Below, piece after piece: positions 1 through 10,900 of a stretch of 64,000 bases of DNA. Under the pieces are notes generated by a model, which was given only the letters and a program-made list of their open reading frames with translations, was not told the origin of the DNA and made no database searches. This DNA comes from Ciona savignyi (Eukaryota; Chordata; Ascidiacea; Phlebobranchia; Cionidae), in NCBI GenBank assembly GCA_000149265.1, contig CH003409.1, positions 562,733-626,732 of the forward strand. Reading direction: 5' to 3'. Numbering within the stretch: the first letter of the stretch is position 1; the number at the start of each line of letters is the position of its first letter. A program made the translations under genes and the position numbers.

Positions 1-81
1 TCCTATCCTATACCATTAGGTATAATTAAAATCTTAACATACTAAGCCGAATGAGAAATACAAAGTTTGTTTGTTTATTAC

Positions 82-1359
82 CTGCAAGATCGGGCGGGGA
101 CGTGCACACAAGCGTTCCGGAGTCCTTTACGACTAAAGTGCCGTTTCTTTTAAATAAAAAAATCATAAAATCCTTGACTTTACATTTACAATTGATAGGA
201 TTTTTGGCGAGAAGAATTTGAATTCGAGGTGTAGATGCATTTTGGCCATTGAGGGTAGAGTATTTGTTTAGCATGTCAAGGTCGACTTTACCGAGGTGTG
301 AGATGTTGTTATTGCTTAGGTTTATTGTTATATGTCCAATTTCTCTTGTATTTGATGCTTGCAAGTGATTTTCTTTTGTTTGATTTTTTATTCCTTGAAT
401 AATCCAAATAAGGTCACCAATTACTTCGCCCATGAGAATATTTTTGGACAAGCTGAATTCTTGTAGGGAACGTAGTACATTTGCTTGCTCCAGAGCATGG
501 ACGTTAATTCGGTCAATTTCGTTACGATCAATCTTCAAAGTCTGCAAGTTGCCAAAATGTAGACCAGTTTCTTTCTTGCAATCTCCTTCGCATTTATTTC
601 CGGTAAGAATTGACCAGTTAAACTTTTGATTTCGCTCAACTATGCCACATACACTAAAATGTCTTAAACTGGCTGATATCGGATAAAGAAACGACGGGTC
701 AGAGCTTGTCAAAGGATTATTGTCCAGTATCAAAACCCTCAGATCTTTAAGGGTGTGAAACGCAGCAGCCTCTATACTAATTATATTGTTGTTGCTTAAA
801 TCCAAGCTAGTAAGGTTCAAAAACGCCGAAAACGTATCGTTTCTGACAACGTTTAATGGAAACATGCTGTGTGTATAAGTAAAATAAACGACTCCATCAG
901 GAAAAGAATTAGACAATATAATGTTTGGTGCTTTTGTGCAGACAACATTGTACCCAACATGAGAAACTTTACCACAAAGGCACTGTTCAGGACACAAACG
1001 TTCCGTCGTGTAAGCTATTGGCTTCATTTCTGTGCTAATAGTCGGACGTAACAGCCCTGGACGTTCTGAAACCACAAGTTATTTAGTTATACAGGGTGCG
1101 GTTAATAAAAGTTGCTGGCGGTTAACCACGTAAACTAAAGTAATGACAGTAGGCTCGGGTAATAAATGTAGCTGGCGGTTTACCAACAGCCCAAGTAAAT
1201 AATGTATAGAATTTTGGTAACGTTTTTACCTGAAGCAGAATTCTCTACTGTCGAATTTGAACTGAATTGTATTTCTGGCGTATTAGTAAGTTCCGATCCG
1301 CACATCGCCAAGCCAAATACGAAGTTCAGTATCAGATACCTGCAACTCCTTTCATGCAT
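82..1359 (-). CDS. Leucine-rich-repeat protein, secreted or membrane-anchored, TPBG-like (3' end outside window)
   Basis: Two exons read on the minus strand: 1359-1230 and 1065-82. They join in phase (donor ctgcttcag/gtaaaa, acceptor gtggtttcag/aacg), and exon 2 ends at a gtaata donor, so the gene continues beyond the left edge. The ATG at 1359 has an in-frame TGA two codons upstream and opens a hydrophobic signal-peptide-like stretch (YLILNFVFGLAMCG). Next come an LRRNT cysteine cluster (CPEQCLC), leucine-rich repeats (e.g. LTSLDLSNNNI, LRVLILDNNPL, ITINLSNNNISHL) and an LRRCT cap starting NPINCKCKVKDF. The order LRRNT, few LRRs, a cysteine-bearing insert and LRRCT resembles trophoblast glycoprotein (TPBG/5T4), but other LRR receptors share this layout. 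Several N-glycosylation sequons are present. The transmembrane segment and cytoplasmic tail, which would decide the family, lie outside the window. Confidence 0.8.
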
Positions 1360-1399
1360 ATTTTTTCAAACCAGCACATCCGACAAATTTTAATTAAAA

Positions 1400-3160
1400 T
1401 CTATCATTTTTCACAATTGCTCTAGATTAGCCTGTAATTGCTCTATGAAACGGATGTATTACAATCCACAAGCAACATGACATATATATTCAAGAATATT
1501 TGTCTTAAATCAGAAAAGTTCAAGTCTTACTTTAGAAAGCACCAATGCAGCATATACGGTCGTTATCTAACTTTAATTTGTCTATAAGTATCGACATTTA
1601 TGTTCACAGCTATAGTTGTCAAGCGTTAATCTTATCTGTCTGAAATATATCTCTGAATAGTTCACGAACTTACTATCTGTCGACAGCGCAGTTAGACTTG
1701 TGTACTCTATGCAACCGAGCGAATTTCCCTCACCTTTTAGCTAACCACTTGCAGTAAGTAATACACAACGCAGAATTATTTATAACGTTTTGTCACGAGC
1801 ATAGATCCAATAAGTGATACCACTAAGTAAGACACCACTATCCGTCCAATACATGATTACCTTTGACCGGACGTCGTCATAAAATAATATTTACAATTTT
1901 AATTTGTATTAGGATACATCTGATGGTGGCAATAAATACGTGAAGGTTTAAGATTATAATAATACAAACTCCAGCCTAATAGCCTATACATCTATAGAAC
2001 TGGTCGGAGTGTTTGTAAAATTTGGTACAAACTTTATAAAAGCGCTTTCTAGTGTATATAAAAACTATAATTTCGATAAGCTTATAAAACACTTAAAGTT
2101 CAAAAAAAATTATACAATACTTAAAGTTCCAACACATATCTAGTATTCTACCCACGCAATGTGCGGTATATTGTCTGATCAAAATTAAGATGTCAATCGA
2201 TGAAAACTTGCTTCTCATTAGGTCACTTTGTAACCACGAATCCGCATTATCAGGTCGGAGTGTGACCTATGTATCCAAGAGGGGATACAATGAACTGCCA
2301 ACCTTCTGATCTTATTATCGTGACTGACTTCCATCTGGCTTAAGGCGGCCTGGTCACTGGCTTGTCTCATCGCATAAGTACCTTGCAGACAACTATAACC
2401 GACAACGTCATTTAATGCGTGCCGCGACAGCTCCTTATTAACCATTGTGTAAATACGACACATGCATTAGCGTTAGTCTAAAACCCTTTCGAAAAAAAAC
2501 AAGTAAATAATTTGTAATAAATAAGGGCATTTTTGTAATAAACTAGGTTATTTGTTTTAAAAAATGGATTTTTGGGAAATAATTAGGTTATTTTTTGTAA
2601 CAAGTTATTTATATTGAAACTTACACTCCTTTATCAATGAACTTAAACTATAATAAACTTTGATACCAACAGATAATTTTGAACTGATCCCTGTATTAAT
2701 GCCTGTTGAAATTTGAGTATCTTCCTATTTATTTTGAGTGTCATTAAAATCACCGCCAGTGTCAGAATCTTGTATCAAATTGATATAAGCACATATTGAG
2801 GAAAGCTATTTAAATATTCTATCAAATAGATATCAGCGGGCGCTATATCCTACACAGAATGTCCTTTATACTAAGAGCAAATCGTAAGTAAAGTAACCTG
2901 CTCCGTTAATAATTCATGAAGTTGGCAACATACAGATATATATGTATATATGTTTTCTGCACGAATGCATTTAAAGAGAAACCGATGATTTTTATTTTAC
3001 TGTTTATTTTTTTTTATTCTGTCTAATGACATATTCTAATTTGTGAGTAATAAAGCGCATTTGTTAAGTAGTCGGTTGAAGATTGGACCGTCGACGGAAA
3101 GGTTTAAGATCAAAACCAACCGCTAGCTGGTCGACTGTGTTATTGGGTACATCGCTTAGC
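1400..3160. other. Intergenic, no supported gene
   Basis: AT-rich sequence with no recognisable exon chain. The only coding-like island is 2190-2465: a 39-codon plus-strand frame starting with ATG at 2191 and an 81-codon minus-strand frame over 2218-2463. Neither has matching splice neighbours. The rest holds homopolymer and TA-rich tracts (e.g. 2940-2960). Confidence 0.5.
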
Positions 3161-3164
3161 ACGG

Positions 3165-3390
3165 TTGTGTGGCCGAATGGTTAACGCATCCGATACATAT
3201 ACCGACTCTTATACAAAAAAACGGTCCTGGTGACGAGCCATCTATGGGTTAAAACATGGCTCAGTAAAAAAAAAAAAGTTGTGTGGCCGGATGGTTAACG
3301 TAACCTATACATATACCAACTCATATTTACCAACTCAAACGTTCCTAGTGACGAACCCATCGTGAGTATGACATTGGACTCGTTAAAAGG
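3165..3390 (+). repeat. Two tandem tRNA-like SINEs (family T)
   Basis: Two roughly 110-bp copies in direct succession, each starting tgtggccgaatggttaacg (a tRNA A-box-like head), followed by gatacatatacc, a variable middle, a B-box-like gggtt(cg)aaa segment and an A-rich tail. The same family recurs at about 7743, 25723, 27864, 28679, 29060, 33641, 33770, 35563, 42418, 42898, 54118, 62672 and 62807, and in reverse at 20965-21180, 48087 and 53780. Confidence 0.75.
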
Positions 3391-3691
3391 TTAAAATCGC
3401 CTTAACCCAGTGGTTAATTAGGTGGACAAAAACAGTCTCACTTTTGCACAATACACAGCAATAGCCCCGGTAAACTGACGGTGGGCGCGAGGATCTGACA
3501 GTTGCCCGTGTGGTAACTCTCCCTGCCCTTTTCCTACTCCAAGAAAAAACATGAGTCAATAATCTAAAAAAAAACGGCAATAATATCATTCATGTTGTAA
3601 GTGTTTTTGTTCTTCTAACTAGTTATTGTAAGTTAGTTTAGATAATTTTATACTAATTGATAAAATGCACGGCCATTGTTTTACCTTAAAC

Positions 3692-3960
3692 CAGCAGTCG
3701 GCAACCTTTTGCGTTTAAATGAAAATTTAAAATAGCCATTTGATTCGAAATTCCATAAATTAAAAAAAAACTGGGAGCCGCAAAGCGAATAATATTTTTG
3801 CAATAAATGAAAACAACACTGTGTGAGATTACGCTGAGAAGTTTTTATGTTTGTTTCACTTATGTATGGATATTAAACTTATTAAGGCTCGTTACAGTAT
3901 TAATAAAATTAATAAAAGCCGCATCAGAAAGATGAAAGGATTGCAGGTTGCCGACCCCTG
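3692..3960. mobile_element. hAT-type nonautonomous DNA transposon
   Basis: It begins cagcagtcggcaacc and ends ggttgccgacccctg, i.e. imperfect terminal inverted repeats of the CAGNGGTCGGCAACC class typical of hAT MITEs. It is flanked by 8-bp near-identical target duplications (ccttaaac at 3684-3691, ctttaaac at 3961-3968). No transposase frame lies inside. Related copies are at 4877-5338 and 38429-38653. Confidence 0.8.
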
Positions 3961-4044
3961 CTTTAAACTAAATTATGAATGAACATGCGTAGTAATGGCC
4001 GTTAGAAGGCGTTATCATACTAAGATAGCCAGTAATAGACCGAT

Positions 4045-4252
4045 GGGCAATACTAAATGGGAAAGCGAAACAGAGGGAAACTGCTTACTAAACTATTTAA
4101 ACTAATTTTAAACCTGCCCTTAACAATAATCTTTACCCAAGAACTAACCTTAACTCCAAACTTATGTTTAAAACTAACTATATTGCCCTACTTTTTATTT
4201 TAGTGTGCAGTTTACCTATATTCCATTTTCCTTCCTTTTAGTGTTTTCCTAA
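4045..4252. mobile_element. MITE, GGAGGGAAA inverted-repeat family (family M)
   Basis: The left side reads gagggaaactgcttacta and the right side is the reverse-complement type ttttagtgtgcagttt followed by ccttccttttagtg. The middle is an A/C-biased stretch of actaaccttaactcc-like words. Other copies lie at 5103-5300, 6658-6850, 30320-30473, 32043-32220, 45121-45334 and 61879-62091, with partial ones at 34218 and 54774. Confidence 0.7.
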
Positions 4253-4876
4253 ATCGATTTTCTTTTACAAAAGGTTTTAGTGGCGAGCCCATCATAAGTT
4301 CGATCCTTAGCACAAACAAAAAAAATTTTACCACCGTGAATAAGAAAACAAAAAGTTTTTCAATACAAAGCGCGGTTAGGTTTTACACATCAGTTTGTAA
4401 GCTTATTGCAAAAAATAATAAATAAGGTTGATTTCACTTGCAAGGTTATTGACACACTATAGTTTTAATATTTTTAAGAAACGCATTTCAGTCCGTTAAA
4501 GACGTTTAGATTTTGAGAATTTCCCATTTTTACTAACGATAATCGCGATACCTTGATCCGAGTTTGTCGATACTTTTATACAAGTATCGTTGCAGTCCTA
4601 GTTTTTTTTTGTATATGAGGGGGCGTATGCAATGCTCGCGTTATTCTACCAAGCAACCAAAAAAATCAGCCATTGTTCCTGGAACAATATTTTGTGCCAA
4701 AGGTAAACCAGCTCGCCACTAAGCGATCATGGTTTACATCTATTTATTGTGTTAAAGCGCAATTAATAGCACGCCATGGAAAGGGGAAGTTTTACCTGTA
4801 TGCCCTGTTCTCTGCTATATTTAATATTATTTTATACTTAAAATAAATTAACTAACGCAAGATTAGTATGAAACGT

Positions 4877-5338
4877 CTGGGGTGGGCAACCTTTTGCAAA
4901 TAGCTTAACCGATATTCCATAAAATAAAAATCACTGGAGCCGAAAAACCATTTTTGCAATAAAAAGAAAACAACACTGTATGAGATAAAGAAGCAAATGT
5001 TCTTCTGTTTGCTACACTTATGCATGGTTATTAAACCTATTAAGTGGTCGCTAAAGTAGCAATAAAATTAATAAGAGTTGCATCAGAATAAAAGAATGTA
5101 TGGGAAACACTAAGAGGAAAGGATGGAAACTACTCACTAAAATTACAAAAACTAATTTAAACCCTCCCCTGAACACTAAGCTCGAGCCCAGAACTAAACC
5201 CCTTTAAAGCCATGTTTAAAACTAACTCTAATGTGATAATCCTTATTTTAATGTGCGGTTTTATTTCTTACCGCTTTCCCTGCTTTCAATTTTCCCCAGT
5301 TGCATGCGGTTTCAAAGGAGCAGGTTGCCGACCCCCAG
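4877..5338. mobile_element. hAT-like element carrying a nested family M MITE
   Basis: The ends ggggtgggcaaccttttgc and ggttgccgacccccag match the hAT terminal repeats of the 3692-3960 element. The internal words (ggagccg, gcaataaa, aacaacactgt, gcatcagaa) also match, in the same order. The right half (about 5103-5300) is a family M MITE, so one transposon was inserted into another. No clear target-site duplication was found. Confidence 0.6.
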
Positions 5339-5836
5339 GCTAGTCAGACCAGATGCTTTGCGTTAAGAAATCATTATTCTTTAACAGTAATAACTGGTGC
5401 TTAAAATATTTAATTAACGTAGCTATAGATGGATGCATTTGCGTAAAACCGTGATTCTGCATTGATTCGTATGTTTATAGCTGTTTGAGAAAACGAGTAG
5501 CTACGATTTCTTCCGAATACGTACGTATGTCGAATCCGTCCACGCACGATCTAATAAAATAAAATGTTGCAGGTAAGTCTACTAAGTATGTGCAGCGAAG
5601 ATTCTTTTTATCTGCGCAATAAACAAGAGATATCAAGCGATCTACGAGCAAAATTTTGACGCATCCATTATACAGAGACGCACGAAGTAAAACAAAAAGC
5701 AGTGTATGTAAAGCGTCGACACTGTTGTCTCGACAAAAAAAACTACAACGTTAATTTTATCGATGATCCAAACTTTTGACTCTTCAGTAATCGGATTCTC
5801 ACAATGTACATCGATTTGACAAAAATACTGCATTGC

Positions 5837-6110
5837 TTATTTGACGAGAATATACGAACGGTCGGTCCATAAAACGGTAAATTGGCACAAAAGTAGAAAC
5901 TTCAATGCCCAGTTTAACGAGCTGTTTGCTTTGAGAGTGCTGATGGGTGTTTGAATATCGTCTGTACTTGCTATTTCGTGGATGTCCGCGGGAATGTACA
6001 CGATAGAGCAACGATAATCGTCCGGATTTGTTACGTCGCTTCCGCCAGTCCGCCGGAAACTATTGATACGGATACGGAACAGCCATCAAGGACATATTGG
6101 AACCATTGCA
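5837..6110 (-). other. Unassigned coding-like open stretch
   Basis: On the minus strand one frame is open for about 90 codons, ending in TAA at 5837-5839, with no ATG. Part of the reading is PDDYRCSIVYIPADIHEIAS. Base composition is richer in G+C than the surroundings. It could be a terminal exon: AHR transcription arrives from the right and AHR lacks its last exon. The best acceptors (caatag near 6080, or the cggaag before cgacgtaac) give the wrong phase for AHR exon 14, so it was not joined. The family is unrecognised. Confidence 0.25.
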
Positions 6111-6657
6111 CGAAATTGATTTTGTCAAAAATGTATACAAATCACTTGGTTTAAACTTGTCTTGCCCATTCCTGTGGTATCAGACGCTATCTTGGTAATC
6201 TGCGGAATATTAGTTATATAACATTGCGGTCATACTCGAAGCAGGTTTCGATAAAGTCGACGTGTCTAATTAAGAGTCGAAATGTTTTGCTATATTGAAT
6301 ATTCAGTTCTTATTTAAATGATATTATTTTCTTGTTTTCTTGTAAAAACAAAATATTTTCTTGTGATAAAAATAAGTTATATATCGGTGTCATTGGTAGC
6401 AAACACATCGGTATATAGTCGGTTCCTGGCACACAATTTATTTCGGATAATGCATCGATTATTATCAATAGTGCAAACTGTATGTTTATGCTGGAAAACA
6501 AACAGCGAACCGCACCTACGCCAGATAACGACCATGATAAATTAAGTGAGGAGCATGTTATGACATTATCTGTAGTTGAGTAATTGTGCTTCGAAAAGCG
6601 AAGTTATCGAACCATATCGCAGACAAAGTAAATGGATGTGGAGTTATACCGGGTAAA

Positions 6658-6850
6658 ACTAAAAGAAGGAAAATGTGGAAGGAGGGAAACTGCTTACTAA
6701 AATAAAAATCCGGGCATTAGAGTTAATTTTAAGTTATGGTTGTAGTTAGGGTTCGTTCTGGGGTTAAAATTAGTGGTAATGGCAGAGCTAGAATGAGTTT
6801 GCATAATTTTCTCGAGCAGTTTCCCTTCTTCTCTCTTTTTAGTGTTGCCC
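6658..6850. mobile_element. MITE family M
   Basis: Inverted ends: actaaaagaaggaaaatgtg on the left, and ctctctttttagtgttgccc on the right, whose reverse complement matches. An inner match is tgcttactaaa. The frames seen on both strands here are repeat sequence, not genes. It adjoins the large inverted repeat at 6896. Confidence 0.65.
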
Positions 6851-6895
6851 GTGTTACGGTTCGTTTGGCGGGTGCGGAAATCCACGTGATTTATT

Positions 6896-7401
6896 CGCGG
6901 TTGTCGACTCTTGTGGAAAACCAGGGTAAATAAAGTTTCAAATTTGAAGTCATTTATCAAATTGAAATTGCTATTTTAGGTAAAGAAGCGCACTGTAATA
7001 CATTCCTTGGATTCGTGCGGCTGCTTAGTCTGGAGGTTTAGACATGGAGGTCTTGTCTGCAGGATGTCTGGTTCAAATTTTACTTCTGGTTAATATAAAA
7101 CTAAGAGTGGCAAAAGATGGAAAAGCATGTCTACTAAAATAAAATGACCAAAACGTTAAGTCTAAACCTTTTTCTAGCTTTTCATTACTTAATTTATATT
7201 TCTAGGTAAAAACTTTTGGTTTGAACCAGGCATCCACCAGACAGGACATCTATGTCTAAATCTCCAGACTGAGCAGCCACACGAATCCAAGGAATGTATT
7301 ACAATACGCTCCTTTACCTAAAATAGCAATTTCAATTCGATCCATAATTTCAAACTTAAAACTTTATTTACCCTGGTTTTCCCTTAGAGTCGACAACCGC
7401 G
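6896..7401. repeat. Large inverted repeat: 183-bp arms, about 140-bp spacer
   Basis: The left arm (6896-7078) and right arm (7219-7401) are reverse complements along their whole length with scattered mismatches. The left arm runs cgcggttgtcgactc ... gctattttaggtaaag ... cattccttggattcgtg ... gatgtctggttcaaa; the right arm repeats this backwards. The spacer (7079-7218) holds MITE-like sequence. No terminal motif of a known transposon family was recognised. It could be a foldback element or an inverted duplication. Confidence 0.8.
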
Positions 7402-7539
7402 AAATCTTTGCGAAAAGAAACCAAAATTAAAGAACTCTGATCGCTGACACTTTAGTGGGAGGTTGTGGTTAAGACATTGACTCAGCCACTTTATGCGTTC
7501 ATAATGAAGCTGATATCAATTAGCCCTTTTTAGTTTGTT

Positions 7540-7740
7540 TTGTTGAAATTTATTTTTATTGTAAGGTTAAACGGCTACGTCGTTTTTTTCCTTAATTTGT
7601 AATGTGTCTATCCACTGACGTGTTTTAACTACTGTAGTTTTGCCGTTTTATCCCGTCTCCTTAATTTAAAATAATTGTTTTATTTTTCTTTATTGTAACG
7701 AAGGAGCAAAATATAAACTAAACTACTAAAAAAATAAAAC
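7540..7740 (-). repeat. Dispersed repeat family R, reverse copy
   Basis: Contains gacgtgttttaactactgt and kin. The reverse complement (cagtagttaaaacacgtca) recurs in forward copies at 8165-8345, 16480-16570, 19665-19790, 29970-30165 and 52490-52570, and in reverse at 41115-41240 and 50170-50300. Forward copies continue with agacgtggccgccaaacc and, in two cases, cactaagcctc and gcgacccgtgcaat. Confidence 0.55.
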
Positions 7741-7742
7741 TA

Positions 7743-7852
7743 AACTAGCCGAATGGTTAACGCAAGATACATATACCAAATTAAAAAAACAGTCTTGGTG
7801 ACGAGCCCACCATGGGTTCGAACCTTAGCCCAGTAAAAAAATAAAATAAACA
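7743..7852 (+). repeat. tRNA-like SINE (family T)
   Basis: A-box-like head tagccgaatggttaacgc, then tacatatacca, B-box-like gggttcgaacc and the tail tagcccagtaaaaaaataaa. It is one of the best-preserved copies of the family in the window. Confidence 0.75.
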
Positions 7853-7965
7853 CATTGTGGTAGCCGCAGTGCTGGACTGTGCTGATTAGGTATTTTAATG
7901 GGTTGTTCTGTTTGTTTTTTTCGAAATAAACTTAAGAATTGTGTCCTAATTGCGTTATAACTTAC

Positions 7966-10900
7966 CAGAGCTGGACATATACCGAGGATCATTTAAATTG
8001 TTCGTTGAACGGACTCTGCTATCTGTGCTCATTGTAGATGAACATGGGCTGTTTTGGTCAAACTGCAAATATATACTGTTGGACAAACTCAAAATTTAAG
8101 TGAAGTATGAAATAGGATAAAAGACATTTATGTTTATATACCTATGAATGGTATTGTAAAATGTTGAATAAGAAAGGATAAAAACGACAGTAATTAAAAC
8201 CATTTATATTTAGACGTGGCCGCCAAACCTACACACATTTTTAGAAAATTTGTTAAAATAAACCGTTTATAAAAAAAATTATTACACTTTTTACACTAAG
8301 CCTCAAAGAAAAGTGTGCTGTAAAGCGACCCGTGCAATTTAATTACGGGTGATACAGATATATAGCCAGACGAGGCCATCGAATCTAATGTGTAATTATT
8401 GTAAAAATTTACACATTTCAAAAAGCTATTTAGAAGCCAGGAGAGAAAACTGCGGGGTAATGTAGGAGTTGTTGCTTACCGCCTCCATGGGTTGGCCACT
8501 AGGTGCCGCATGTTGGGAGTACTGACAGCTTGGCATGAACGCTGAAAGCAAAAATCACGATTTATCTTAGTGATATCATATCTTTGCCACTAATGTTGGA
8601 TAATCATGTTTTTCTAGGTAAATGGGAAAACGCAAGGGGTGTTATCACACTGGCAATCATTGGGTTAACTAGCACCTACCATCGGGTTACCGTGTGTTGT
8701 AGATTCAGTCGGTAGTTAGCGGTGCCAAGCACACTAGCAGTATACCAAGTGAATTAATGAGTTTTTGTCCGACCGATTAGTCTGGTAGATTACTGGTCGC
8801 CTTTTAACAGAAGGGATGCAGGTTCATAACTAACTAAGTCGGTTGTGTTCTTGGGCAAGGCACTTCGCATGAACCCAGTGGATTAATAGGTTCTACTTTA
8901 TTAAAGAAAAGTCAGAGATAAACTGACAATTGGCTGTTTCTGCTTGTTAACGCCCGTGGTTTTCCAATTCATGTGGAAAAACATGAATATCATATCATTC
9001 TACGAAAACTGTAACAATGTTTCCAGAATATTCAACACATTGCAATAGTCGAAGTCAGCATTACCAAATTAGCTAACCATAAGGCAATATGTCGCTCCCT
9101 ACCTTTTACTTTGTTGCCATGCAGTTGTGGCATTCCACATTCTGGCATGTTGCCAGTGGCAATTGCCATTGCATGTGCAGGATTCCTCTCAATGTAGTGA
9201 TGAACTTGTGACATGGGGTTTGTGGTCTACAAAAAAATAATTGTTTTGCGTTCAATTGAAACTTGCGATCCACACAGTAACAATGTTCAGCTGAATAGCT
9301 TGGTAGGTAAGTGCGTCGCCTTTTAGCCGAGGAGTTGTGAGATTGAAACTTATCATTAGTTAGTTGGTTGTGTTTCTGGGCAAGGTAGACACTTACAAGA
9401 CATTTTCTGAACCAACTAGCCAGCAACCAGTTTCGAATCTGTAACTCTTCGGCTGAAAGGCAATACACTAACCCACCAAGCTAATAGGTCAGAACAAATA
9501 CTGTTAAAGGTGGTTGGTGATTAGTAAATTTATGCATTCCTGTAATTTTAAATAGCAATAAATTTTCTTGTTTTCATCTTTTAATCTTTAAGTGCACCAT
9601 TTATGGTGATTTCTTTTATTCTACTTGTGTTTATAATATATAAAAAAAATAATTCATTCCACAAAAATTAGCTGCCTTACATATAATAAATAAATCTAAC
9701 ATTTCATATAAATCATCTTTCATCCTCATTATGAAAGTAAGCCACAAAATCCCCACATTTCCACTAAACATAAATTGGTTGTAATGAAAACAGAAGATCA
9801 TGAGACCACATGTGTGTTGTTTCATTAAGAATAACAACTTTGTTGGCATTACGTCCATAACGCCTGGGGGCACATCGCCAATGTAATTAACAAATCCAAA
9901 CCGCCATTTTACCAAACTATCAAAGGCCGATATAATATTACCTGGAAATCAATGGCAATTTTTTGAAGGTCAAACTGCACAGTATTATCCTGATATCCGA
10001 TTAATTGCGTCGTGTTCCAGTTTTGATTATCCTCTGAAGTGCTACTTTGTCCGGAATGTTGCTGAAAATATGAATGTTTATGTTGGAAAGTACAGGAAAT
10101 AGGTGGGAGGGTGGTAATGGTAATTATCAATGGTGTAATTAAAAGATAACTTGTCCCCACAGTTTGGTAGGTCTATTAATCTGCTGGGTTCCATGTGTCC
10201 CCTCAATGGTCGGTATAGCTTACCTTCTTTGTTAGAATAGTTCACATTATTTTTTTGGTATAGTTCACTCCATTTTTTAGTATAGTTTACCCATATTTTG
10301 GGTAGTTTAACCCATTTTTTGGCATAGTTCATGTCATTATTAAGTACTGTTTACTTTCTTTTTTGATAAAGCTAACCCCGTTATCTGGTATAGTTTTCCC
10401 CTTTTTTATGTAGTTTTTTTTCCTTTTTCGGTAAAGTTCAACCAATTATTTTTATAGTTTTTATAGTACCTTATTCATTGGAATAATTCACCCCATTTTT
10501 TAAACTTACCGGGTACTCCAAGTTTTTCATTCTCGATTTTATCGAGAGAGAATCCATCACTGAAGGTTGGTTCGTATGTTGGGCTTGGTAATTATCTAGT
10601 CTTGGCATCGGCGCAGAGCTTGGAGTTTGGTTCATATCATTATTCGGTTCAAAGTAGATGGTATTGCTCACAATATTATTGTTGCTCTGCATAAGGTTGT
10701 CTTGTTGAAAGTTAGGAAACGGTCTTGGAGAAATATCCTGCTCGTGTTTTGCAGTTGGGATTCCAGAAGCATTGGTCATTTGACCTGTGTTGGACCAACT
10801 TGGTGTCTGAAGTGGCGCTTGTGTCTTCCAGTTTTGGTATTTATAAACATCCGCTTTTGAGCATGCCTGGTACGGCCGTTTGAGAGGATTCGGCGAGAAA

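Noticed and set aside
3165-3300. Possible true tRNA genes (A- and B-box-like words)
   Set aside because: All copies are decayed, lack a foldable anticodon arm by eye, end in A-rich tails and occur in many copies: SINEs, not tRNA genes.
6697-6960. 87-codon minus-strand frame and 65-codon plus-strand frame
   Set aside because: Both run through a family M MITE and into the inverted repeat; translation is repeat sequence.
7955-7966. AHR ending by read-through of exon 14 (stop after three more codons)
   Set aside because: The exon end is a near-perfect gtaagt donor and no poly(A) signal follows closely, so a further exon is more likely, though read-through cannot be excluded.
10078-10332. 84-codon minus frame with a Lys/Tyr/Asn repeat pattern
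   Set aside because: Direct translation of the intron 10 minisatellite; the acceptor of exon 11 lies beyond it.
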